Assembly (NCBI GenBank): GCA_022605405.1
Contig: JABYQQ010000001.1
Span: forward strand, 4,402,001 to 4,466,000
Length of the DNA: 64,000 bases
Reading direction: 5' to 3'
Source: Earliella scabrosa
Lineage: Eukaryota; Basidiomycota; Agaricomycetes; Polyporales; Polyporaceae
Positions 1-10,965 of the stretch are shown here, in pieces; position 1 is the stretch's first letter, and the number at the start of each line of letters is the position of its first letter. Below the pieces are notes generated by a model. The model made no database searches, had not been told where the DNA came from, and was given only the letters and a program-made list of their open reading frames with translations. Both the position numbers and the translations under genes were made by a program.

Positions 1-1533
1 AAAAACACGAACATCCAGATGGTCGGCATCCAGGACACGGACGTCCACCTTCGCCGCCGGCGCCCATGGAACCGAGCTCTGGGTCCGGGAGCAGTCAAGG
101 AGTATGAGGTTATGATTGCTCTCCAGGCCGGAAAGCTGGTTCAAAGGCTTGAGCAACAAAAAGGTCGCGTTCTCTTAGGACAATGGTTCAGTTACTTTGC
201 GTGCGTGTCCTGCTGCTCTTGCCCGGTATGCTTATGAACTCACTCTTGCACCGCATAGGTACGACTTCATGAGCGATATGGCGTCAGTAACGTCGTTTTA
301 AGGTTGCAGTTCTCGCACTGACGTCCTCGACAACAGCTTTGGGGGAGGATCAGAGCTCCTGCGATACGGAGACCGCGGCAATGTCTGGTCGATCCTCGAG
401 AAGGGCATGATGTCAGTATATGGTCGATACCCTCCCTCGTTCACCGTCCTTGCTGACAAGGTGCCATGCCACAGTGTCGGCTCTGCTCTCGCTCACCTCC
501 CTTGGCTGGGAATCTATCTTGGATACATTCCCGGTGCTGCAGGTCCCCTCAACACGCTATGCGAAGGGGCCAGACAGCTTGCTGGCCTTCGCCTTGCGCG
601 CGGCTCCAACAGGCCTGACCTCTTTCGTTATCTGGTGAGCTGAACATACTGGTGTTGGTCCCCGTGACTCACGATAGCCAAGAACCACGAGGACCTCCCG
701 AGCAAAGACCCTCCACCGATGCAGCAGGTCGTGAACGACGGGATTCTTGCGGTGGTCGCAGGTTCGGACACCACCTCGGTGGCCCTCACGTGTACGGTCT
801 TTTGCATCTTGACCAATCCCGACTGCTACGCGATCCTGCAAGCCGAGATCGATAAATTCTACCCTCGAGGAGAAGATCCCTTCATCACCGGTCATCACCA
901 CCACATGCCCTATTTGCACGCGGTGATGTCAGTTGATATGCGCACATCTACTCGCTCGATGCTGACCTTGCCATCAGTAACGAAGCTCTTCGTCTCTACC
1001 CGCCCGTCCCTGTAGGTACCCAACGCTGGGTTCCGCGCGACAGCGAAGCTTTGGTCCTCGGCTCGTTGTAAGTTACGTGCTCTGCGCTGAAGGCTCTACT
1101 GAGCTGACTCATCGCTCCAAGCTACCTGCCTCCGGGAACGACTATAGTCATGCCTCCATGGACCATGCACCGCAACGCGCGCAACTTTACGCACCCCGAC
1201 ACCTTCTGGCCCGAACGCTGGCTCATCGCCTCCGGAAAGCTACACCCCAAAGCCGCGCGGCTTCCCACCGCGCTCTCCGGCAAGGACGCGTCGCCCGCGC
1301 ACGAGTTCGTGCACAACGAAATTGCGTTCATGCCCTTCTCCTATGGGCCGATGAACTGCCCGGGCAAGGGCCTGGCGCTGCTGGAGATGCGCATGGTCAT
1401 TTGTGCGCTCATGCAGAGGTTCCGTATCCGGAAGTGCGACGGCTGGGACCCGAGAGAGTTCGAACGTGGTATCAAGGAGCACTACACCGCTGTGTGCCCT
1501 CCGTTGCCTGTCACGCTGGAGCCACGATGGTAG
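1..1533 (+). CDS. Cytochrome P450 monooxygenase, 5' end outside window
   Basis: Haem-thiolate monooxygenase, normally ER-anchored and fed electrons by P450 reductase; substrate unknown. The visible part runs from the C-helix region (RRRPWNRAL near 50-80) to the stop. The I-helix oxygen-binding motif AGSDTT lies near 760-775. The K-helix ExxR motif (NEALRLYPPVP) starts near 978. The haem loop FSYGPMNCPGKGLALLEMR near 1335-1390 carries the cysteine ligand. At least five short introns are needed: 201-258, 283-336, about 408-472, about 635-673, about 928-977 and about 1067-1121. All have GT-AG ends and keep the family frame. The membrane anchor and N-terminal third are missing because the window starts inside the gene. 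The family is certain. It resembles basidiomycete-expanded P450 families, but I cannot assign a CYP number by eye. Confidence 0.93.
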
Positions 1534-2707
1534 TTAAAGCTCTCGATCGAGCCAAGCCCTAGTTGATTTCGGTTGCTTATTGCTGCCTCCACATACTCAT
1601 GTAACGACAACACATGTCTATTGACTACGATTGTTGGACACGGTGACAGCACCCTCAGCCTGTCACACTCACAGTTTGTAGATATCCTCGCGTGCACTTC
1701 GCCATCCTTCTCAACAACCACCTCGTTCAACTTGACATTAGCCCAGACCTCCGTGACAAGCCCCCTCGGCCTTGCAGGATCGAGGATGGGCACCATGCGG
1801 TGCTATGTGGTGAGGATGCAGTATCAGGGATGGCAGCGCTCGTTGTTCACGGGTGGGCGGCGGTCGGGCGGCGAGCTAGCTATCAACGTGATGGTATCGT
1901 ACGGTCAGCACCTTATGGAGTCATCTTTGACACCGGGTTGGTAGTACCGAAGATCCTGTCCATTCGTCCGTTGCCGCTCACGCGAAGCTTTTGCGCACAA
2001 TACAGTATATTGACCGAACTGCACGGCGCACGCCGCGCGCGTACATCTGGAGACTTTCGACTACAGGTACCCGGACTCAACATAGAATGCGAGGCCTACC
2101 AGTACCGTTCGTCGAGGTCCCCAGAGGCTTGCGTGCGGGATGTCCTGGGTTACTTCATTTGCAGATGTCAGACGGCGTCCACACGATCGCTCGTATGGAC
2201 AGACCGTCACCGAAGACCATTGGTTGGGTAGTGGACGGGCTTGCGATACGCAAAGCGCCATCTCTGCTACACGACCGTTGGTCCCGTGGATATTCTCGAC
2301 TCTACTTCGGAGCGTCTTGATGGGCCCGAAGGCGCCAGCGCGACAGAACCGGCGAAGATGTCGAATGAGGTGATCTGACGAAGTCGAGAGTCAGCAGAAG
2401 CAGCGAGAGTACGAATGATACACTGACTGTTTATTTGTTTTCCTTTCTATTGTTCTTCGAGTTGGGATTCGTGGGGTTTTCTGGCTGTGGTTCATACAGT
2501 GTGAACACGCGGTGACGAGTTGGAAACGGAGAGTACTGTCCTTATATGTTGTTGTATTCTGTTTTCAGTTTGCGTTGTCGGCCTGGGCATTGTCGAGTTT
2601 TCTGGCTGCACGCGCATTCAACACGCGAGCTGACGACATGGATACGGGAGCTCGACTCACCTTTTATTCACGTACACGGCGTCGAGGGCGGGTTAGAGGG
2701 AGGGGGG

Positions 2708-2799
2708 ATGGGCGGGAAGAAGGAGAGGGGATGGACGGGAAGAAGGAGAGGGGATGGGCGGGAAGAAGGAGAGGGGATGGGCGGGAAGAAGAAGGGGGT
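2708..2799. repeat. 23-bp G-rich minisatellite, four copies
   Basis: Four head-to-tail 23-bp units begin at 2708, 2731, 2754 and 2777. The first three differ at one base (ATGGGC versus ATGGAC), and the fourth degenerates at its end. Units contain GGG/GGGG runs on the plus strand, so G-quadruplex formation is possible. Seen directly in sequence. Confidence 0.95.
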
Positions 2800-2822
2800 T
2801 GGGCGGGTTGGAGGACAGCGAG

Positions 2823-2914
2823 GGAGCGGACTTGAGGAGGGGTGGAGTGCGGGCTTGAGGAGGGGAAGAGTGCGGGCTTGCGGAGGGGAAGAGTGCGGAA
2901 TTGAGGAAGGGGAG
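2823..2914. repeat. Second 23-bp G-rich array, four copies
   Basis: Four units of exactly 23 bp start at 2823, 2846, 2869 and 2892. The core is AGTGCGGGCTTGAGGAGGGG, with one to five changes per copy. The motif differs from the array at 2708-2799, yet the period is the same and the gap between arrays is 23 bp. Confidence 0.92.
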
Positions 2915-4377
2915 GGTAGACGGGTTGAAGGCAGGGGACGATGGCGGGCGGGCTGGAAGAGGGAGTAGTCGGAGGAAGTCGCGCCGGGTCGGAGTGGTTG
3001 GTAAGGAGGGATAGGCGATGTTTGGGAAAGTGGGTGAGGCGGGCTTGGAGGTTGAATGATGGACGGGTTGGGTGGATGAGAAGGAGCAGGGCGGGTCGTA
3101 GGAAAGGGGACGGTCGGGAAGGGAAGTGGGGGTGGTCAGCGCAGACGGGGGATACTGCGCTGGAGGGGATCGCTTTTGCTAGGCTGAGTATGTGCAGGAA
3201 AGCGCAAAGAGCTGACTCACATGAGAGAAACCGTGTACACCATCAGACCTGCTCGCCGTCATTGACCTGCGGCTGACGAGGTCGTCTTGCAAACTGGGTG
3301 ACACCCGGCTCTACTCACTGTCCACCCAGGCATCAGGTAGGTAGGTATAAGTGGTGTTCATGGAACATAATACGTACTCGATGGTGGTGATCGTGCACGC
3401 TTACTGCATGTTGTGCGAGGTCGGCAGCCACATGGAGAACTCACTATGGTGGAGAGTCAGCGAGGTTAGAGAAGGACATACGAACAATACTCACCGATCG
3501 TGCTGGGTTACCTCTGCGGTGTCTCGCGTCGGGGGAAAGATGACGGGAGAGAGGAAGAGTCCATTGGGGTGCAAGGCCAGTGCGAGCGGGCTTAAATGCA
3601 AGGCTTGCAAGACCACGTGGAGACTGTCAACCACGGTCAGCCTCGCCAGCCGAAGGGGGAGACAGGACCTGCCAGCCGAACTTGGGCTCGGGATCGACGG
3701 TGTCCCAGCGTTGTCTGACGTCATGGGCCGATCCCAGCCTCTTCGGGCGCATTTGAGAGAGCAACGGATGCGGTTGCGACTCGGAGGATGACAAGAGGTC
3801 ATGCTATGGAATCCGGACGAGTACTCCTCTCCCAGTTGGAGTACGAGTGCTCGACATCTGAGGCTACGCCGATTTGAGACAGTACCCACGAAGCACACGG
3901 TTGTCGTCGATTTCCCTATGTAGCTGCCGCTGCGGGACGCAGGGGTGCCTGAAATGTTTTGAGCTTGCGACGCAGCACCGTGTGGTATATGAGCCATTGC
4001 GACGGGCCCACCGTCACTACGAGAGGTCTGGTTAGACCTACTAGTACAACTGTAATACGAGGGCTCGGTTTGGCTCTGAAGGAGAACTTTGTGCACGTCA
4101 AACGAGTTAATGGGGTCAAATGGGTACATGGAGCAACTTAGCTTCCAACCGGCACGTCCATCAAGCGAGACCTCAGCTCGCAACAGCTCCCATTCAAGGG
4201 GAGCTGTGACGAGCCGAAGGCAAGGAGCAGAATCCGGGAGTGAATATCATTACAAGTACAGCTGGCAAAGTCTAGCAAGAGCACGCAGAAATTGTCAGCC
4301 TAACGCTGGTGTACTAACGACGACGACACACCTACACAAGGTATTCGAATGCTCAAATCAAGCGCGAGCAGCGCACC

Positions 4378-5147
4378 TCAGAGCTGTGGTTTTGAGGGTG
4401 CAGGCGCCATCTTGTTGTGCACGCTAGTGATGCACAACCTGTTGTTCGTGACGTCCCAGATCTGCAGAACCAATCAACGGGCCCATTCAGCTCGCAGTTG
4501 TAGAAGAGAAAGACGGCGACGCGCCTCCGTGACAGCAGACATGGCCCGACCGCCAACGGATACGGTGGTACTCGTCACTTCTAGATTCGCGCCACTATGT
4601 GGATGAGAATCAGACATAGGTACGAAGAAATTGGGTTAGGGTGACAAGGGTAAGCTCACAGTGGTACGGGGGCGTGGAAGGTCATGGACATTGTATATGA
4701 TACAGAGTACGCCGGCTTGCCGAGGCTCATTGGAAGTAAATGCAACGCGACGGACGAGCACCTGGGGGACATCAGTCAACGTAGTAGTCCCGGATAGCTA
4801 GGAGGTGAGGGGGGGCAAGCTAGACTCACAGGTCAATGAGATAGGCCGCACAGCCTCCATGGAGCGTCTTCCCCAAGTTCATCATATCTATCGTCACGCG
4901 AGAGACCTTGGGTGAGCGTCCGTCGCGCGAGATGAAGAGTCCTTCAGTGCACACCTTCGCCCACAGTGCCGGCGTACGTGACTGTCGCGTGCACCTTCCC
5001 GTCCTTTGCACGCGGCTCGATGGTCACCTCCTTCAGGTCCAGCCTCGCCCCAATCGCCTCCGCGAACTCAGTTCTGCCCTTGAGGATACTGGGGTCTTCA
5101 AGGATGCGATCTTGCATAGGTTGTGGGACACCTTTGAACACAGTCAT
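4378..5147 (-). CDS. Hotdog-fold acyl-CoA thioesterase-like protein, copy A
   Basis: Small thioesterase-superfamily protein (ACOT13/PaaI type), expected to hydrolyse acyl-CoA thioesters; natural substrate unknown. Exon 1 starts at ATG 5147 (MTVFKGVPQPMQDRILED). A following exon carries the hotdog signature LHGGCAAYLIDL near 4830-4890. Next come an exon with SLGKPAYSVSYTMSMTFHAP (about 4665-4765) and one with GANLEVTSTTVSVGGRAMSA (about 4525-4600). The last exon reads IWDVTNNRLC and ends at TGA 4378. The intron layout matches copy B (5838-6666), so the two are tandem duplicates on the same strand. The last intron, 4462-4524, appears to start with GC (donor gcgcgt) where copy B has a normal GT. 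If that site is not used the reading frame breaks, so copy A could be decaying. Confidence 0.82.
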
Positions 5148-5837
5148 AGCTTCTCGTGGCCTTTGAGGTTACTTATGTGGAAATCGTAGAAGACTGGTCA
5201 GAGGATGAGATGCGAGCCCTGCACATCGGGTTTATATTTGTCGGGTGGGTGGTTTCACTCTGGTCTCACTTGAGAGCAGGACGTGATAAGCGAGCACAAG
5301 CGGTCTCGGTGTGAGTCCCTCAGCTCCGTTCTCTGAGCCCAGAGGTTCCTTGCCTGGTGTCTGTCAGCACTGCCATCAATCATCGTTTGTAATGATCACT
5401 CAGACACCGAACGGCGTTGTCTGCGTGCGTAGCTATGCAGCCATTGCACGCACTCTTGAGTAATCAAACTTCAGTACCGTGCTAAGTTAGGGAAACACGT
5501 ACACTCACCAGGTTACAAGAGCACCATTATCTCGCGTGGTTTATGTGATGTCTTGCAAGTATGGTAACGCCGCGACTGCCAGCACTTGCTCAGCGCTCAG
5601 CGCCCAGGTGCGCGCACCCGACCAACTCCAACTCGACAGGGTACGAGGAAGGGTCGACAATGACGTGGACATGTGCATATATCGTGTACAACGGACCTAA
5701 TATAACGGACATTGGGCGGGTAACACTCCTTAGAGCGTCAGACGGTAGATAAGCTGACAGCATCGAAGGGGAGCCCGGAGACGAACGTACCAAGGTCACA
5801 TACAAACATTCCCCCATCCATACGAGGAATCGAGGAG
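5148..5837. other. Intergenic: promoter side of thioesterase A
   Basis: No gene seen. A TATA-like box (AAATATAAA read on the minus strand) at 5231-5239 lies about 85 bp upstream of the copy A start codon and is a plausible core promoter element. The rest separates the two thioesterase copies. Confidence 0.5.
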
Positions 5838-6666
5838 TCACAGCTTCGCTTGCAATTGCGAAGGCACCATCTTGTGGTGTGCTCCCGTAGCGCACAGTCT
5901 GCCGTTCGTCACGTCCCAGATCTACAAGAGGGACGCATATACTGTACAATCAGAACGCGAGCGCTGCAGTAAAGGCGCCCACATACCTCCGTCACCGCCG
6001 ACACGGTGCGCGCACCGTACGCGACGGTAGTGTTGACGATCTCGAGCGTCGTGCCGCTGTGGGCGTCCATGAGAGGAAGGGGCGTATGAGGCGAGAAGGG
6101 TCAGCGAGATGGTCCGCCCGGCGTGCAGGAACAGAGACGAACACTCACAGGAGCATCGGTGCGTGGAAAGTGGTATGCAGAGCGTGCGAGACGAAGAACG
6201 TCGGCTTGCCCATGACGTCCGAGAGCAAAACGAGCGCGATTGATGTGCACCTACACCGTTAGGACATCCGGGTCAGCGCACAGCACTTCACATAGATAGA
6301 GACCCGAGTGGTATAGAGGGTACGATGAGAGATGTAGCAGGAGAAGTGACGTACAGGTCGACGAGGTATGCTGCACACCCGCCATGCATCGTCCCAGCAA
6401 TGTTCAGCATATCTGCCACAAGTACACGTCACGACACTCCCGCCGATGCTATATCTCAGAAGCCCCGACATACCATCGCCGACAGCCAGGGCATACGTGA
6501 CTTGTGCCTGCACCTTCCCGTCCCTCTCCCGCTTCCGCACATCCACCTCCTTCAGCTCCAACTTCCGCCCCACCGAGTTCGCGAATGAGCCTCCCACAGA
6601 GGGCAGGACCGCAAGTCGCGTTTGCATCTCCGGTGAGATCGCGAGACCTTTGAAGACTGGTGCCAT
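5838..6666 (-). CDS. Hotdog-fold acyl-CoA thioesterase-like protein, copy B
   Basis: Paralogue of the gene at 4378-5147, with the same predicted thioesterase activity. ATG at 6666 opens MAPVFKGLAISPEMQTRLAV. The first exon continues through KLELKEVDVRKRERDGKVQA, parallel to copy A (RLDLKEVTIEPRAKDGKVHA). The hotdog helix motif MHGGCAAYLVDL falls near 6355-6410. Later exons give DVMGKPTFFVSHALHTTFHA (about 6160-6240) and GTTLEIVNTTVAYGARTVSA (about 5990-6060). The last exon, 5838-5921, ends IWDVTNGRLCATGAHHKMVP then QLQAKL. Introns are short with GT-AG ends, and the last one (5922-5986) is canonical, unlike copy A. The model is intact and has normal family length (roughly 170 residues). Confidence 0.87.
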
Positions 6667-7387
6667 GTCGTATACGATGCGGTTACGCCGGCGGTGCTAG
6701 CTGGCTGGAGCCTCCCAGGGTGAGTGGTGGATGCTCAGGGTGGAGAGGACGCATATCATATCGGCTCAAGGATGACAGTTCTCAGGAGTCGTCCCAGAGG
6801 GCGTATGTGGGTGGCGGCCATGGGCGCAGGAGTAGACATCGCGAAGCGCTCGCCTGGAAGACCAGCCCGGAACGCCCGAGACGAGCTAGTGAGTACTCTT
6901 GACTCTTGACTAAGGGCCTCAGTCCCGATAACAAACAAACCCTTGGATCGATGACTTTCATTGAGCATGTTACGACACGGCGACAAACGGGACATTGGGA
7001 AGAACTCGTTCATTCCTCCCTAGCCAGTCAATCACGTTCAACGGACTATATCCCGTCCACTTTGGAGGGTACAATCACTTCTCGTATTGGGAGAGTTTCG
7101 TTCCCACATCCGTAGAAGTACGGACTGATTGACACGATGCACGCCGCTGACCTCGACGTGTCCCTGTGGGACCATACGTTCCAATTAGTGCCGGTTGGCA
7201 GTGCGCACCCGTCAAGGGTACAACGCAACCTCTTGCATAAGGATATCAAACAATAAGTACACCGGCTCGATATCGAGCACAATCAACGTTACTGTTCAAG
7301 TCCGTCAATCACGCGCACATAGCCAGCGTGTCGGTACGCACCATAGCATAAATATACAAGACTGGACACAGCATACACACGAACCCT
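6667..7387. other. Intergenic, nothing recognised
   Basis: Lies between the start of thioesterase B (-) and the 3' end of the phosphatase gene (-). It should hold the thioesterase B promoter and the phosphatase terminator. No ORF, RNA gene or repeat stands out. Confidence 0.5.
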
Positions 7388-8578
7388 TCACGCCAAAGGA
7401 GAGGGAACGAGGAGGTTTTGCCGGATGCGCGCAAAATCGGCGTCGGTCAGGCTGGTGTGCTTGCGCAGATACCCTTCGATGTCTCCGTACTCGCCCCGAA
7501 CCGCCTTGAGGACCGCCTCCATTGACTGCGGCCTGCAACCACACAGAGCATAGTCTCAGTATGCAAAACAACGGCAACACGGTGCAAGAAAGATGGAGCA
7601 TCGACGCACCTTGCAGTGGCGACGTTCAAGGTGCCCTGCCAGTTGTCGCGGTAGACGTCTTCCTTCTGGAATCGCGCGACGAGGAGAGGTAGGAACGGCT
7701 GGAGGCCGACGGTGGTCAGAGAGTAGTCCGCGATGATGTCTTCGTCACGCGCGCCGAGAAGCTGCATGAACACGTATTCCGACGTCAGCCAACGCTAGCT
7801 GGAGGTGAAGTAGCAGGCCATTATGCGCACCAGAAGTATGACGGCGGCAAGCATGCCAGACCTGTCTTTCCCGGCTGCACCGGCGTAGCGGGAACATAAG
7901 GTGAAGATCTATCACTCGCAAGAACGAGATACGAACCTGTGCAGTGCACGAGGCACGGCTGGTCCGGATGATCCCTGAGGTGGACGAGTATCCGTTCGAC
8001 AGCGGCCCCTCCACTCTTCAAGATGTGCGTGTTCATCTTGAGAAATGCCTACTCCGCACGTCGTCAATTCCCTGCTTCTCGGCATGCCGCCCTAACGCAT
8101 CTGACATGTATCCAGATTGTGAACGCACCTCTGCCTCGTTATCTGCGAAGTCCTTCAGCCGCTTCGCGATCCCGACCGGGTCCATTGCCTCGTCCAAAAT
8201 CGGTGCCCGCACAATCTCTACGCCTCCTTCGAGGCCCGCGACCTTACCGGCAGCAGAGCCATACTTGGCGAGTTCAATTTCGGAGCGGAGGTCGAAGATC
8301 TTGCGGATTCCGAGCGCTTGGAGCTGCTCGACGCCTTTAGGAGTGATGTGCGAGGGCTCGCCAGAGCGAAAGAGGTAGCCAGGCTTGATGCGCAGTCCAG
8401 AGTGTGGGCTACCAGTAGCATCCGCGACAGACGGGAGAGAGAGGGAGGAGGAGTAGCCCGCGCCGAAGTCCCGGGTGTTGGGAATGCCTTGGATGGAGAC
8501 GAAGGGCGGAGCGGAGAGCTTAGCCGCGACGAGTTCTGGGTCCATGATTGCTTCGGGAGGTATGAGATTGGTGCTCAT
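7388..8578 (-). CDS. Tyrosine phosphatase family protein (Y_phosphatase3 type)
   Basis: Cysteine-dependent protein or phosphoinositide phosphatase of the fungal tyrosine-phosphatase-3 family. ATG at 8578 gives MSTNLIPPEAIMDPELVAAK. The family opening follows: FVSIQGIPNTRDFGAGYSSS, then GLRIKPGYLFRSGEP and GIRKIFDLRSEIEL. After an intron, PCLVHCT (near 7950) joins AGKDRSG across another intron. This forms the P-loop HC(X5)R, with the nucleophilic cysteine and the phosphate-binding arginine both present. Further exons read LGARDEDIIADYSLTTVG and, at the C-terminus, GDIEGYLRKHTSLTDADFAR, ending in NLLVPSPLA. About 290 residues in five or six exons. It faces the divergent F-box gene at 9268 across an interval of about 690 bp. 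Family is firm; physiological substrate is unknown. Confidence 0.88.
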
Positions 8579-9267
8579 GGTGAACGAGTAAGGCTGTGGC
8601 TAGATTATCTGTTTGCGAGCGAGCGAGAGAGTCGAGAGAGGAGGGCTTGACTGGGGGCGTCTTGGTGAGCGGGGCGATTCCCGAACAGGACCGGTGATCA
8701 AGATATCACAGGCTGTGGGGATAGAGATGGGAGCGGAAGGGGACGAGTATTCAGTCGAGCGCATGCGGGTGCACTCAGAGTGGAGACTTTGTACAATCGG
8801 GATGCGAGCAGGCCAACAGGTAGCTTACCGGAGGTTGGGTCACCGTGTCTTCCTCTCGGGCATGTCGGTGACAGCGATAGCGACCGGGCATCCTGGCCAG
8901 CGAGTAGAAGAAACAGCGAGTTAGTTGGTCATTAGCTCAGACAAGCTGAAGTCTGTTTGCCGTCTTGCAGGAAGGAGGTCAAGAAAGACACAGACAAGGA
9001 GCTCGGTCGGTCGTTCGCAAGAGTACGAGACGCCCTCTCTGCAGACCACGAAGGGCAACGCGCGCCAACTGGTCCGGCAACCCGGAACGTAGGACTCGGT
9101 CCGACCACCGACCGACTCGGAGTGGACCACTTGACCTTCACTGCGTACTAGTCTTGATGGATCCTTTTTTTTTCTTTGCGCTTCTCTTCCTTCAAGCAAT
9201 GGCGAGAATTTGAAAGAATGAGTCCATTCGTGACGAGTTCTCTGAACGTCCGAGCTACAGTTCATCT
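8579..9267. other. Divergent intergenic region
   Basis: Separates the phosphatase start (-) from the first F-box gene (+), so it likely holds both promoters. A T-rich tract lies at 9165-9178. The true start exon of the F-box gene may lie here, since its open frame has no ATG near its N-terminus. Confidence 0.45.
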
Positions 9268-10661
9268 GTGCAGGGTGTCCCTGCATCATCTCAGTACCAC
9301 GGTTCATCAGCATCCCCCATATATTCGAGCGAGGAGAACTCGCAGAATGTTATCGCATCCGCCTTGCCTTTCGACATTATCTGCGCTCTTCTCGATGTCA
9401 CGCCTATCGCCGACCTCGTCAATCTATGCAGTACATGCTCGTCTCTGCGGTTCCACCTCAAGGTCGACACTCTCTGGACGCGTCTGTGCAATCGCTACGG
9501 CATCTACAACTTCACGCATTTCGGTGGACTGCCCCCCTACACTGTGTATACCCTCCTATTCCACCGATACGGATCACTCCTAGGTATCTTGGCCACCGGA
9601 AAGCAACCGTGCGGAGCCATCGTGGCATTCAGAAGCTTTGAAGGAAACGAGGAAGAGCAAGGTGGCATTCTAGGCGAAGTCTTGACATTCCCCTCGCCAA
9701 TGGCCCGGCTCAATCCTGCGTCACCCTCACATACCCGCGTCATCAAGATCACTCTCGAAGCCAGTGGACGAAAGCCAAGTCAAGCTCGAGTGTTCTGTGA
9801 CGGTGGGCCCCCTGGCGAATACCATCGCTTGCCCCTCAAGCAATGCTCGTCTTCTGCTCCGAGTCGCGCGTACGCGTGGTGGGACTACATCCCTAGGCCT
9901 GTCACCCCATGCCAGTCAATCCCACGCGCTACTCGTTTCTTCGTTGACTCTGACGGAGCCTCATACGACAAGCTTTCTCCCGCCGAACTCGCGACGTCGC
10001 CTAACAAGTACTATGTGCACTGCTCGTACGGTCCCAGGAGATGCCGTCACGCTGCGTTGTACATATACTCGCCTTCCGCTCCAGATCCATTGCATCCAGA
10101 CATACGTCTCATCATGCCGACATCTCGAGACCTGCATTACCCTCTCAAGACACACAGCTCTCTCTCGGATCCTCGTGCGGCAGTCTGGTCCCTTCATGAT
10201 CTGGAGGGGCTTTGGTACAGCTCCAATGCCACAGGCGAGGCAGAATGCATACATTTCGATGTTCGCCTCGGGGCGCTGACGGCGACCTATCTCCTCGGTG
10301 ATCCATCCCGGTCATCGACTCAAAAGAACAACCTCTGGTTTCTTCGACTGGCTCTCAAGGGACGACCGGCGGAGGCTTGCCGGACCCGGTGGAGACTGTG
10401 GCATCCGCAACGCGACGATACACCGGAGCCGATCCGCATACTCGACGGAGATGCGCTGAGGTCGAACTGCTAGTGAGTATTGTGCCAGTATGCGCTATCA
10501 CAACTGACGAACAACATTCTACTAGCCCTATACGCACTGTGCCGACCGTCGCGGGTGTCATAAGTGCGGACGAGGTACACGTACTGTGGGACAATGATTT
10601 CCGCATCCTTCGTCGTTATATCCCGCAAGGACCCACGGACTCCTGGTTATCTGTGCAATGA
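9268..10661 (+). CDS. F-box protein, FBXO31-like, copy 1
   Basis: Predicted substrate receptor of an SCF ubiquitin ligase. An N-terminal F-box reads LPFDIICALLDVTPIADLVN followed by LCSTCSSLRFHLKVDTLW. The C-terminal half has the FBXO31-type segment DLEGLWYSS, but the usual strong motif there is eroded compared with copy 2. An intron starts at about 10474 and ends near 10525. The last exon reads VPTVAGVISADEVHVLWDND and ends at 10661. It is a tandem paralogue of 10966-12455, with the same domain order and intron position. The open frame starts with GTG at 9268, and no in-frame ATG occurs before the F-box. The start is therefore unresolved: a short upstream exon is needed, or the copy has lost its start. 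Confidence 0.75.
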
Positions 10662-10965
10662 CCAAAGGGCACGTTTCACGTAGAGATATACATTGTTCCA
10701 CGAGCCGTGTTGTGTACTCATCGTTCTGTCGTGTCCTGGTTTTGTTACATACTATGCCACGCATGGCGCCCACACCCTCCGAGCACGGGCGGGACGCGCA
10801 AGGATTATGTACACACTCATGATCACAGGGAGTGTTCCAGGAGTATCTTGCATTCAAGAACTTGACGACCTCCATGCACACATACATGCACGGATCCTTG
10901 AGGCTTGCATGAACAGCTTGCATACACCCCGTCCCGTTTGTCGTCCTTATCTATATCGCAATCAC

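Larger units (their letters stand above)
1534..4377. other. Gene-poor interval with G-rich tandem repeats
   Basis: No gene can be supported between the P450 stop and the first thioesterase stop. It contains two minisatellite arrays (listed separately) embedded in a longer G-rich, purine-skewed stretch from about 2690 to 3150. Several open frames exist, including a 230-codon minus-strand frame at 3491-4183, but none shows recognisable motifs or a convincing exon structure. Confidence 0.6.

Noticed and set aside
1482..1796. Minus-strand frame with a segment NVKLNEVVVEKDGEVHARIS resembling thioesterase exon 1
   Set aside because: The similarity to KLELKEVDVRKRERDGKVQA of copy B covers only one short stretch, no hotdog HGG motif follows, and the frame runs into the 3' end of the P450. 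Could be a relic, but not supportable.
1692..2231. 179-codon plus-strand frame downstream of the P450
   Set aside because: No motifs and no exon partners; likely a chance frame.
3491..4183. 230-codon open frame on the minus strand
   Set aside because: No domain, no ordered hydrophobic pattern, Ser/Arg/Pro-rich composition typical of a chance frame in GC-rich DNA, and no splice context tying it to a gene.
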